Shown: positions 46,001 through 58,257 of the stretch, piece by piece
Layout of the letters: each line of letters starts with the position of its first letter
Numbering within the stretch: the stretch's first letter is position 1
DNA from: Scleroderma bovista
Lineage: Eukaryota > Basidiomycota > Agaricomycetes > Boletales > Sclerodermataceae
Assembly: GCA_037178675.1 (NCBI GenBank)
Contig: JAYMGJ010000751.1
Coordinates: forward strand, 1 to 64,000
Length of the DNA: 64,000 nucleotides
Direction: 5' to 3'
Program-made: the position numbers and the translations under genes
The notes under the pieces: model-generated
Databases searched by the model: none
What the model was told of the DNA's origin: nothing
What the model saw: the letters and a program-made list of their open reading frames with translations, nothing else

Positions 46001-47918
46001 ATGGTCGCCCGAGTAGACCCCAATTTCCGTGTCCCCTTCCATTGTCGTCAACTTGCTCCTTCGAACATATCTGGTTGGGATTACAGCAGCGTGCCCGAGC
46101 TTTCTGTATGTGTCCCTTCCTCGCGATCGAACCAATATCTCTACTCCGCGTCACTACCCTTGCCCGATATGCACCACTGTCTCACATAGATAAAATACTC
46201 ACTCTCCACTTTGACATCTTCTAGGTTTTGCCCGATGATATGCCCATAGAAGATCAGCAGGCTCTTGCTGAACAGCACAAAGAGCTCCAAATTGCTGCTG
46301 CATCCATCACCTCTTCATCCCCACCAGAAGATGTCGAGCGATTCGAGCGGGGCCTCCGCCAGCTCGCGCTCGCCTGGGAGAACTACTATTTGCCCAAATT
46401 TCCTGGGCCCTTTTTCCGTGTGCGTGTTGCGGACGTACGAGCTGTCGGTGGATCATGGAATACAGCTCTCATGCTGTACGATGAGGTAGCCAGCGCGCTT
46501 GATTGCTCATCGTCGTCTTATTGTCTTCGTAGGTCCTCCATTCTCTCACGGGCCCCGAATGTGCTTCGTTTGCCGAGTTCGTCTCCATTGTGCGGTCCAG
46601 AGCCCAGGGCGATGCGGAACAACAGGGTTCGTCTGTTCCTTTTGATTCCGATTCCTCGCCGATTTCGTCTGATACCCGTCCACATCCTCCATCACCATCC
46701 GCACGTACTCACCACATTGATCGATGACCAGTAGCACTGAAAAATGGGAACCTGAATTTTTTCCAGCCATGGAAGCCTGCCCGGCAGCATGCTAACCCTT
46801 TCTCATGGCCAATGCTTCCTAATGCGGCGCCCGATATGCTGGCAGCGTGGCGCACGTCGACGACACAGAGACAATATCTAAACTATAATTGGGTCCAGAC
46901 TCTTTTGCTCGATCAGGACTGTTTACTGACATCGCGAGTACGTTCATATCAGACTAATATGTCCGGTCCCTCTGTCATGTCACTCTGCTAACTCATCCAC
47001 AGTCCACGGAAGCATTGACCAAGGGCGGCTTCGTACCTTCCTTGGTGGAATTTGTGCATGATAGCGACCTGAAGGATCCCCATGATGTCGTAGAAGCTTT
47101 ATTCGACATCGAGGAGGTGAGTCTGGCGTACGCTGCTTTCCATTCATGTATTCGACCTATGGTTCTAGGCATATGCCGACATCTACAAAATGAAAGACAA
47201 ACCAGAACTTTTGTCGACAGAGAACCTCAAGGTCGTTCATGCTAAGCTTATGAGGACACTCAAAGTCCAGGTCATCCAGAGTAAAAATGGTCCCAAGATC
47301 CACGATGGCGGTAATTCAGCGCTGCACTATGTCAACGCAGGCTGTACCCGACAGACAACGCAAAAATCGGCGGTCGTGCGGAGCCATCAATACAACCTCG
47401 CGTTTTGCCCTGTGGAGCACGTCGATCAGCAGCTTGATTACATTTGCAAGATGGGGAGGGTGCGTCTTCTGCATCCCTAGCTCGGCCCGCTCTTTCAACG
47501 GGCTTGACGGTCTCCATGCAGCAATACATCGCGAGGTGGCGGAACCCATTTGCAACCGCTGCCTGGCTACATGTTACATTCACGCGTTGCCACCCTTTCG
47601 ATGTACGTTCTGGCTGAACATTTCCCAAGCTGAGCGCTGACGATTGCATACGTGTAGGATGGCAACGGCCGCATGGCACGCCTGATATCCTCCATTCCGC
47701 TCGTACGCTGTGGCTTCCCGCCTCTGTGTATTACCCCGAGTGGGAGGAAAGTTTACTATGACAGTATGAACCTCGTCAGTACACTTCGCGATCTCCGCGT
47801 CGCTCACTAAACTGACGATGTGCAACAGGCTTGGGATGGCGACTATCAGCCTATGATCAATTGCTTTGTGAATTGCATTAGAGATGCGATGACTGACGTA
47901 GAGAGGATCATGTCTTGA
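46001..47918 (+). CDS. Fic (fido) domain protein, predicted AMP-transferase
   Basis: Nine exons can be followed, about 451 residues. Exons include 46001-46105, 46225-46485, 46533-46626 and 46735-46937; later ones end at TGA 47916-47918. The N-terminal region of about 200 residues is unassigned. The Fic core is in the C-terminal third: QVDxxLDYICKMGR-like helix, then HPFDDGNGRMAR split by an intron at the first Asp. This matches HxFxDGNGRxxR perfectly, the motif for nucleotide transfer to target hydroxyls. CGFPPLCI and YYDSMN follow as in the fold. No clear inhibitory helix motif is seen. No signal peptide or membrane segment, so it is probably cytosolic or nuclear. Its target is unknown. Confidence 0.87.
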
Positions 47919-49663
47919 AAAACGAAAATCAGAGCGGCGAACGGCACGATATCGAGGTTTCGGTGTATCACATACATACCTTCATTTCCACCTGGTTTCC
48001 GTGGTGATCTTCCCTCCTTATGTATAAGGTCCACCTCATATGACATACATACATGTATACTCACACCTGATTTGTACTCTTTCTATGTGTACCTCCTGAA
48101 AGTCTTAGTCAATTACATGTGAACATAATTGCAGCCAACATCTACTTTCTTGTGAACTAGATATGATGAGAGGTATGAGTGTTCCGAGCCCGATTGAATG
48201 TAGATCATGAACTACGGATGGGTCCGCTTGCTGAGCCCTACTTGCATCACTGCAAGCACTCCGCCGATGAGTCTTGATCTTAGACTGGTGGTGTGCGAAA
48301 GCGTTGTCAATAACCAAATATCACCACCGAGCGTGTCATGTGTCAAAAGGAAACCAATGATAGTGGTGTAAATCCAAGCGACCTCAAAGCTCATTCAATC
48401 GAGTGCGGCAAAACATGATTGTGGGCGTGCAGGGGATCGATGGCTCAATTTTGGCTGCCTCTGGAGTTGATACCGCAGCAGAACGAACTTCTTTGCTGTG
48501 ACCTTGCAGTTGGGCCCTGACATTTGCGGCGTTCAACGTGCGCTTTCGATTGTTTCTCAATAGTGGCGAACTGTCTGTGATGATGGACACCCTATCTACA
48601 CGTTTTTCCTCCTCCCTGTCGATGTCGCCAGGCACGTCGTTCACATGATCAGCTTCACGGCGAGAGAAAGCAAGGTTAGGCATAGTGGCAGGGGGAACAT
48701 CAGGGAGAACATCAACGCGAGGGGTAAAGGGCTTTCCGTGCTACGTTTTCGCATGAGTTCTCGCCTGGACTTCCTCTCTACTGACTCCAGTCCTTTGCCC
48801 TCTTGCCTGCTGTAACTCCTGCGCACTTGCAGTCCCGCACAACGGCGACCGAATGTGTAGGCTTGGGGGAACCTGTTACAAACCGGGATGCAAGGTTCAA
48901 GGGCGAGTCAGATCGTCTGTGCATGTTAATTAAATGCAGATGGTGAGGCTGATCTGCGCTACAACATCACGCCCGATAGTGAAGCAGAACGCGGTGGCAG
49001 TAACTGGGCTGTAATAGATGCACCAACAGCTTCACCTTCATGGAAGATTCAAGAAGTAGGATTTCCAGGTCAGAAAGGAGATGCTGACTCCTTGAGCGCC
49101 ACTCGCCAGATAAATATGACGCGAGATACGACGCACACTGGCACCCAACCACGCCTGCGACGCATAGCTAAGCGAGATGTCCCGTATCGTGCCCCTCGTT
49201 GACCCATTAGCTTAGTATCAAACAAAGTTCGTACCCAAATTATGATCAAATGTCTTGTGAGTTTGACACGTAACGTAGCAACTAAACATTCTGACAATAC
49301 GCCCACCAAAGAAGGTCTGCCAGGAGCTCCTCTCATTTTCAGGCCTCTTGTCCCTGGAATTGAAGGAGAGATTGGAAATAACGACCGGTAAGCCGAGCTC
49401 TCCGTCCGCAAGTCGGGTTAGAAATTGTTTCGCGGACGATGGAAGTACTTGTTATGCAAAAATCAACTCTGGGGCCAGCTCATGATACTGATATGTGCCC
49501 CAGTGGCACCGAGGGATATGAAAATAGCAGTCTTGCAACACACGGGTATCCACGGGTATCCACTGGCCATCCTGTGAGTCCCCCAGATCGTGATAGCTAG
49601 TGTACGGCACCCGCGCAATTCGCGAATCCGTTGCCCATATCCCCTCTCGTTTTCAGCAAGAAA
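47919..49663. other. Intergenic region, no supported gene
   Basis: Short frames only. A local direct repeat, CGGGTATCCA twice in a row, is at about 49543-49562. Nothing else recognisable. Confidence 0.4.
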
Positions 49664-51190
49664 ATGGGTACTTTGCCGCACTCTCCAGAGTCCTATGGTC
49701 GTGCTCTACAAGGTCCCTTAATTGGGTCCTTCTTCAGCATACTGTGAGTCCCGCATCAGTTCAATTAGTATCATCAAGGCTGAGCCGCATGAACTGACAG
49801 GCTTTATGGGGTTAGTTGTGTGCAGACTTTCCTCTACTACCAGACCTACCCAGACGACCACGTACGGTTGAAGTGTTTGGTACGACTATAACCTGACGCC
49901 CGTGATAAGTAAACTAAATGCTTTGTGTCAGGTGGCGATTATTTGGTATAGATCTAATGACTTTCTGTATGGCCATCCACCGATCCCTCATACGTTGTTC
50001 TTCAGGACTACCGAGTCTATTTACAGCGGACTCGTGATATCCTTCAACAATACCTGTTTTATAAATGGATTCGGCAACCTTGTACTAATCGATCGGATAC
50101 CTTGGTGCGTTTATTTGACCTTGCTTGACCATCAGTCCTCAATTCAACGACCAGGGATCTTCTGGTGTGTACTATTGTCGCGTCCGTCTGGTCATTGAAA
50201 GATTCGCCTGACAGGTTTCTTCTGAATTAAGCGTGAGTCTAGATACTAGCGTTGATCTTACTTTATCCCACATTCTTTGGTTTGTAGTTCTTTACCATAT
50301 TCATCGTGAACTTGTATGTGCACATTCACGAGTAATCCATTGCGTGGAATTACAGTCCATTCCATTCCGTTTTAGGTTTTTCGTCTGGCGAGTATGGATA
50401 TGTATGTCGTCAGAAGGTTTTTTCGGTTTCGCAAACCTTAACCCCTGCTACAGTTTCCAAGAAGATCTGGGCTGTTGGCCTGCTAGTAAGCTCTTCTACC
50501 TATGATCGATGTATGGTCGGACTAGACAAATCACAGCTGCTTCTATCAACCATTCGCTATGGTATGTATCATGGTCAATGTCTGTCTATCCAATAGTCAA
50601 CGCCCATGGCTGCAGCGATAGCTACAGTTTCAATAGCGTTGGGGTGAGTGACTACGTCGAAACTCGCAGGACAGGTATCCTGACCGTGACGCACAGCTTT
50701 CATTATTCCAGCTGGGAGTCATTCAAGGATCATGCATATGTAGATCATATTTAATTTGCTCTGATTCTGACCTGCCCACAAAATCTTCCCTTAGGTACTC
50801 ATTGCCATCACGATGGGTGTTGCCATCCTTGGAGACACAGTAATAGCGCTGAGTCTTGCGTACTATTTACGCGACAGACGTACACCACGGTAATAATCGC
50901 AAGGTCTGGATGGTATGGATGTCTCACGATCGTGTGGCAGTTCTGCCCGACTGATTACTCGGATACTGGCATATGTTGTTGGGACTGGCGCACTCACAAG
51001 GTTTTTGCGCCCCTACCTTACGATCGTTATCCATCTGACGTTCAGAACCCAGCATGGTCCTAATAATGGAGCTCATTTTTGTAAGTTCGAGTGCTGCTCC
51101 TAGGGATGACACCTGAACTGGGACGCCTGGCATAGATCTTGGTCTCCTCGAACGACCTGATATTCGTTCCATTCGCACTGGTGCAGGTGA
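49664..51190 (+). CDS. Probable DUF6534-type multi-span membrane protein
   Basis: Start ATG at 49664 gives MGTLPHSPESYGRALQGPLIGSFFSIL joined across an intron to LYGVSCVQTFLYYQTYPDDHVRLKCL, the classic opening of the Agaricomycete seven-span family with DUF6534 at its end. Further pieces fit the same order: ESIYSGLVISFNNTCFINGFGN, FFVWRVWICMS, VSKKIWAVGLL, LIAITMGVAILGDTVIALSLAYYLRDRRTPR, and ARLITRILAYVVGTGALT. The last part (SMVLIMELIFVSSSAAPRDD) matches the family's end only weakly. Several joins in the middle (50100-50700) are not resolved, so the gene may be partly decayed. Function of the family is unknown. Confidence 0.55.
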
Positions 51191-51817
51191 GATGTAAGGT
51201 TGAGACTTGCTTTGACGCATGCTGCAAGTCGACTGACTGCATTTGTAGTATACTCGAACTCGGCACTGCTGTCGTAAGCCTACCACAATACTTCTACAGC
51301 TAACGCTGTCGTTGACAAGTGTTAACTCGTGTAGCCTCAATTTGCGACATTATCAGAGGAAAACTGTTCAGACAGTCCCAATCCCACTTCACAATTGCAA
51401 CCCTTCTATCACAACAAGTTGTTGTTGAACAGTAACTAACAGATTCATCTTTCGACGGAAACATTGGCCAGAAACGTGATCGTGATGCGGCCATTAGTAA
51501 CATGTCCCCAGGTCCATCGCAATTTCGTCTTAAGCTACAACACCCATTTACATTCATTTCCATCATTCGCGTGTTCCGTAAACAAGGTGCATACCGTCTA
51601 CGACGGCACTATTTTTCGTGCACATGTTTGTCGCCCGCATCGAAGACGACGGCTTTTCGAGTTGACAACACTATGGTAATTCCGAGATATCGACCGAACA
51701 AACTAAGGTATGGTCTCCACCAGTTCCGGCCACTGCCATCGTACAAATAGTAGGGAAACACGAAAAATGTCTCGTTCTACACGACTTACGGGACCAAATT
51801 CAGGCTGACCAATCACC

Positions 51818-53658
<1,841 letters not shown>

Positions 53659-54449
53659 AGTATCGAATGATGCTGGTGGGGAGATGAGAAGAACGAAGCG
53701 ACAAGGCGGATCCCTCGATCACATATAAGACGGGCCTGTTCTGGCTCTCGACGGTATTTTATGGAAACCCGACCGAACGCACAGACGATAATCATCACTC
53801 CAAACACCAACACACTAGTATACAGCGACCTTGTCGTTCCCATCGTCACGGACACAGCTCCAAGGACACCGCCCAAGCCCATCAACGCAGCAGCCAGTGG
53901 GCTGTCCATCGAGGTACCCTTTGTCCTCACAAACACCATCGCCTCAACGAACAAAGACTACAACGTCTCGCGTTTGGCGCTGCATTCGAGGTAGTCGATC
54001 AGGATTCAGAAGGGTGTCCAACGATCTTCATTGGGGAATGTTTACCGCAATCGGTGATGGCTAGATCGACCCCAGAACTTTTGTGACCAGCATCGGATTT
54101 CTTCGACTTCAAACGTTACACCTGGCCAATAGTATGGAACCCGATTGGTTGTGCCAGACAAATTCGAATGCATCCGACACCTCTGGTTTCAATGCCAGGT
54201 ATCTGCCTCTGGAATTCATCAAGGCAGAGACGATGCTGTATCAGGCTCGTGCACTCACTGAGTGGCAAATATCGGTCCAACAACTTCCCTGTCTGAATTC
54301 CCAATTTCGGGCCTAATCGATGATACATACTGTCCCGATGTACATTCATTTATGCAGGCCTATCACCTCATTCACTTGTTCCATCCCAGCGTTCATGTGA
54401 ACCCCTCCAATATCTTGTGCACGCTTGCCATTCGCATTGCATAGGTTAG
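53659..54449. other. Intergenic region upstream of the MAP kinase
   Basis: Contains the MAPK promoter. A minus-strand frame at 53655-53954 has a hydrophobic stretch and a plus-strand frame at 53761-53994 overlaps it; neither has domain resemblance or clear splice sites. No gene is called. Confidence 0.35.
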
Positions 54450-54718
54450 TTACACACCGGGGATTTCAAGATTTTCCGTCCATTTATAGTGCATTGAAAA
54501 CGACAAATGATAATTTAAAATTTTACTTTCACATTTTAATGCCCTTAAAATTTGAATTATAACAGTAGTTTGAGATTTTAATGGCAGTAAAATTTGAATC
54601 ACAACAATAATTTTAAATTTTAATGCAAGTAAAATGTGAAAGTAAAATTTAAAACTATCATTTGTCATTTTCAATGCACTATAAACGGCCGGAAAATCTT
54701 GAAATCTCCGGTGTGTTA
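54450..54718. mobile_element. Palindromic MITE with long inverted repeats and TTA duplication
   Basis: Starts CACACCGGGGATTTCAAGAT at 54453 and ends with its near-complement finishing CCGGTGTG at 54715. The two halves pair over roughly 90-100 bases on each side, including ATAGTGCATTGAAAA / TTTTCAATGCACTAT and TTACTTTCACATTTTA / TAAAATGTGAAAGTAA. The centre is A/T-rich and non-coding. TTA lies at both edges (54450-54452 and 54716-54718), as expected for a 3-bp target duplication of PIF/Harbinger-type elements. Confidence 0.85.
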
Positions 54719-55424
54719 TCTGCGGAGACATAACCTAACCGGAAGAAGGCAAATTTAGAAGATGATCCAGGACCTGGAGTAATGGGCGGTAGAACAACGC
54801 CGCAGAGTCACGCGTTACATGCGCCGAAGTTTCTCCTGCAACCATAAGACCTGGTAAGCATATAGCGACCTGCAATTCATTCTTATCGATACAAATCGCC
54901 GCTGAATCTAGTCGCGGAAGAGGGTCTCCATTTTCCCCGCCGCAAGAGCACAGTTCATAAGAACGGGTCTTGACGGTCGGCTTACCCCCATTAAGGATGA
55001 AACCACATGATGCAGTGGATGCGCTGGGTGGTCATGAGGTACGTACTAGGACACTAAACTCGAAGCTGCCTGGTGCCTGCGAAGATAGGCTTCTGAACGC
55101 CGTATATTAATAGTCCTGATGGATTTGAGGACAGCAGAACATACAAGGTGGTCAAAGATACCACCCTGATCATTAGTTTGTCAGAAAATGGTTGGACATC
55201 CATACCGCACTCCTCGTGCACTAAGTCAGTTTCTGGTCCTGGCCGATATTAGTGCACAGGAAATCGAGGCCGTGTCCGCCCGCACAAGAAAGAAGCCTGA
55301 ATATATCCCGACCAACTTACGAGTTGTGTTTCGAATATTCATGATAAGGGGAAAGGACAGCGTGAACATATATTATTGTCATGCTGAGGCGACCAATCAG
55401 CCTTGTACAAAAAAGCGGCGGAAG
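54719..55424. other. Intergenic region, no supported gene
   Basis: A plus-strand frame from 55188 (MVGHPYRTPRALSQF) runs into the zinc-finger gene antisense and has no domain resemblance. No gene is called here. Confidence 0.35.
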
Positions 55425-57123
55425 TTATACTGCCTGCGCCAGTTTTTGTGCGCGCACCCATTGGTCTACCTTTCCTTTATCAACCAGCACTCCGTGCTCA
55501 GCCTTGAGATGACGCCGGAGATCGTATGCACGGGTCAGGACATGTTCACATGTCTTGCCCGAAGATGTTGAAGGGATCATGGAACCTGATGGAGATGCGA
55601 GTAGATCCTCTATGTGGGGGTACGGACAACGGAGGGATTTCAGGTTCTGCGAACGATGGATATATGCCTTGCCTGTGATTTCTTCTATATCTAGGTCCAC
55701 CCCTGTGGCAGCGCCAGGATCGGTGGTCTCCTCATCCGAATGGGATTGTGAATCCTTTGAGGTATGGATTTTCGCTAGATGTCGCTCTAGAAGGTGCCTG
55801 TATCCAAACGCACTCTCGCAATGGAGGTGTGGGCAGACGTGGTTACGCTGGCCAAGGTGTATGACGTTGTGATGCGTCGTGAGAGCTCTTTTCTGTGAAG
55901 CAACGTGTCACTGTGAAGCACCGAAAATTCTGAGACCGAAAGTGATTTACCGACTTGAAATCCTTTCCACAGTTAGGATAGTCACATTTCCAATCGCGAC
56001 CGAGTTCGCCACCCCTCCGGCGTTTGAGTGCACGAGACAATTCTCCGTCACTTTCCCCATCGCCCTGTCTAGGAGTCTCAGCTTCTCGTTGCTCGTGAAG
56101 TTTGAGATGGGCGCGGAGGTTGTGAAGCGAGGCAAAAGTCCGACCGTTGCACGACTCATGTACGCATGTCGGGGGGTGGGCGGTGCGTACATGGGCTTGA
56201 AGGCCAGTCCAAGTCTCGAAATAGACGGGATCACTGCTTGTAGTGGGGAGACAGTTTGGGTGCGAACATGTATAGCGCTTGTCTAGATGAATTTTGGTTT
56301 GGAGGCTGATGCAGAAACAACACAGGGGCGCACCTTCGTGTGTCTTCAGATGCCCCCGTAATTTTTGATTTGTAGAAAAGGATTTGCTGCATGACGGATG
56401 TGAGCAAATGTAGGGCTTTGTTCCTGGCAGGGAATGCGCTCCACAGATGTGAGCACGCAGCTGGTGGTGCTTCGCAAAGGCTTCTTCGCAACCGCCCTCC
56501 GTGCACTACGAAGACATTCACTCAGAGCACCAACATCCTAAGTTTGCGTACTCACTATGTAAGACTTCTCTCCTCTATGGGTACTTTCATGTATATGAAG
56601 GTGTTGCAAGGTCCAGAACCGTTTCGTGCAACCTGGAAGCTCGGTGCAAACGTGCGGCTTTTTGGACTCGGGAAGATGGCTTCTATTGTGAGCGTGCAGG
56701 TGTGTCTCACGCAGGTAAGACTTTCCACACTCTTCGCAAACAAAAGGGCGCTGAGATGCTCTTCGCTTAATCGAGTACGCGGCATGGATGCGTATAATGT
56801 CTTACCTCCCCTGTATGCGATCGATAATGCTCTGACAACCGAGACGGCTTTGAATAAGACTTGGAACATCCGGAATATGTACAAGGATATCGTGCTTTTC
56901 GCCCAGCTCCGACGGAAGGTCCAGGCGGCAGATCAGAAGTGGGCGTTCTGGTTGGTGGTTCTGCAACGGTCCCTGCATCAGATTCCGCATCACTACCTTG
57001 CGTGTACGCGCTGCCGCTACCCTCTGAAGGTGCTGGACTGGAGGAGAGCCTCAGAACCAAGGATAAGCTCCTAAATCTCCGCTTCCCGAGAACAGTCGTC
57101 GAGAGTGTCGGACTTGTTGCCAT
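55425..57123 (-). CDS. TFIIIA-like C2H2 zinc finger protein
   Basis: Several exons on the minus strand. The N-terminal part is Ser/Pro-rich (MATSPTLSTTVLGKRRFRS), then about nine C2H2 fingers: YPCTYSGCSKSYSKPSRLSEHYRSH, FVCEECGKSYLRETHLHAHNRSH, HVCTELPGCTKRFWTLQHLHIH, then CTEGGCEEAFAKHHQLRAH, YICSHPSCSKSFSTNQKLRGHLKTH. Later come YTCSHPNC, CVHESCNGRTFASLHNLRAHLKLH, WKCDYPNCGKDFKS joined to KRALTTHHNVIHLGQRNHVCPH, and a last CEHVLTRAYDLRRHLKAEHG. The many TFIIIA-type linkers and the HLGxRxxVCPH stretch match transcription factor IIIA, which binds the 5S rRNA gene control region and 5S RNA. Finger number and spacing fit that role. The nuclear function is inferred from the family. Confidence 0.85.
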
Positions 57124-57344
57124 TCCAGTTGACTGATTCCTCTCCCGGGGTTTGGATTTTTGTCTCCACTGGGCAGACCAAAGGCTCGAAGGAAGGCTGT
57201 TCTTTCTCCTCGACTTTGTAGATAATGGGGGATCGAACGATCGAAACTTTACATTACATCATACATACACTCAACTGCCAAAACTAAAGCGCGACGAGAG
57301 CAAAGTTCAAAAGAAAACATACAATTCTTGTACGTGCCGCTGTC

Positions 57345-58040
57345 TCAAGCTACTTGCATTCTCTGTTTCAATTCGACCAGATTGATGATTCCCACTCCCG
57401 TCGCCTTCATCTCTTCGTATTCTTTACCTCCTTCGGAAACGCTGCGCACCCCATCAGTGACAACGAAGGTATTGAATCCAGCCTTGGCTGCGTCAATGGC
57501 AGTTGCCTTCACACAAAAGTCACCGGCCACGCCGACAACGTAGACATCCTTCACTTTGCGCCGATGCAGATTGTCCTCGAGGTCGGTGGACAAGAGATTC
57601 CATGGGTCTTTGAATGCTGAGTAGCACTCTACCCCAAGATGTGTCCCTTTCAGAACAATATCGAATCTGCCATCGACTTTCAGACCGGGTATGATCTCTA
57701 TGCCCGGTGTCCCTTGGACACAGTGGTCCGGCCAAAGCGTCTGTCCCAGTCCCCTCTCCTTTATCTTTTCCACGTCTCCTCCAGTCTGTCGGACGAGATC
57801 CTCCGGTGGATAGATAGTGGTGTTGTCAAATGGCTGTTTTCCATGTGTAGATGCGAAGGAAATGTGTCCCGGAGGGTGAGAGTCTTTGGAGGCAACGCGG
57901 TAGGAAAAAGGGAGATCGATGATCTCGTTGATGGGCTCGAGGAGCGCCGTCGCCCCGGGAACGGCGAGACTTCCAGTAACGAAGTCCACTTGCATGTCGA
58001 TAATGAGAAGCGCGGCGCCGGGGATAACTTTGTCGGTCAT
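57345..58040 (-). CDS. PNC1: Nicotinamidase (isochorismatase fold)
   Basis: Single-exon frame of 231 residues if it starts at the ATG at 58040; a longer frame opens at 58175 but its first 45 residues are not family-like. Asp15 lies in LLIIDMQVDF. Metal-binding residues are in KDSHPPGH, the catalytic Lys is in IVLKGTH, and the active-site Cys is in GVAGDFCVKATAIDA, so the Asp-Lys-Cys triad is complete. It converts nicotinamide to nicotinic acid for NAD salvage, in the cytosol. It shares a 217-base divergent promoter with the acyltransferase gene. Confidence 0.93.
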   Translation of the reverse strand: MTDKVIPGAALLIIDMQVDFVTGSLAVPGATALLEPINEIIDLPFSYRVASKDSHPPGHISFASTHGKQPFDNTTIYPPEDLVRQTGGDVEKIKERGLGQTLWPDHCVQGTPGIEIIPGLKVDGRFDIVLKGTHLGVECYSAFKDPWNLLSTDLEDNLHRRKVKDVYVVGVAGDFCVKATAIDAAKAGFNTFVVTDGVRSVSEGGKEYEEMKATGVGIINLVELKQRMQVA

Positions 58041-58257
58041 CGTAGATCGTGTAGCAATGGAGCGCTGGTCGATTTGGGTGTCATATCTGTGTTGTCTTGA
58101 TGTTGTCTTGATTCTTGTCAGTAAACACCACGTCGGATCATACGAATCCACAGTGGATACGAGTAACGACAACATACGAGCTCTACATAAACGCTTACTG
58201 TTGTCTTCATCACTTGCAAGCCCCCGTTAAAGGCTTCCTGGTGCCAGAGAACGGACC

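Noticed and set aside
46627..46734. A 30-base intron or stop in the Fic gene
   Set aside because: A longer canonical intron (46627-46734, GTTCGT...CAGTAG) removes the stop and keeps the frame, so no break is needed.
55188..55571. Plus-strand frame of 127 codons overlapping the zinc finger gene
   Set aside because: It has no family resemblance and its second half is antisense to clear TFIIIA-like exons.
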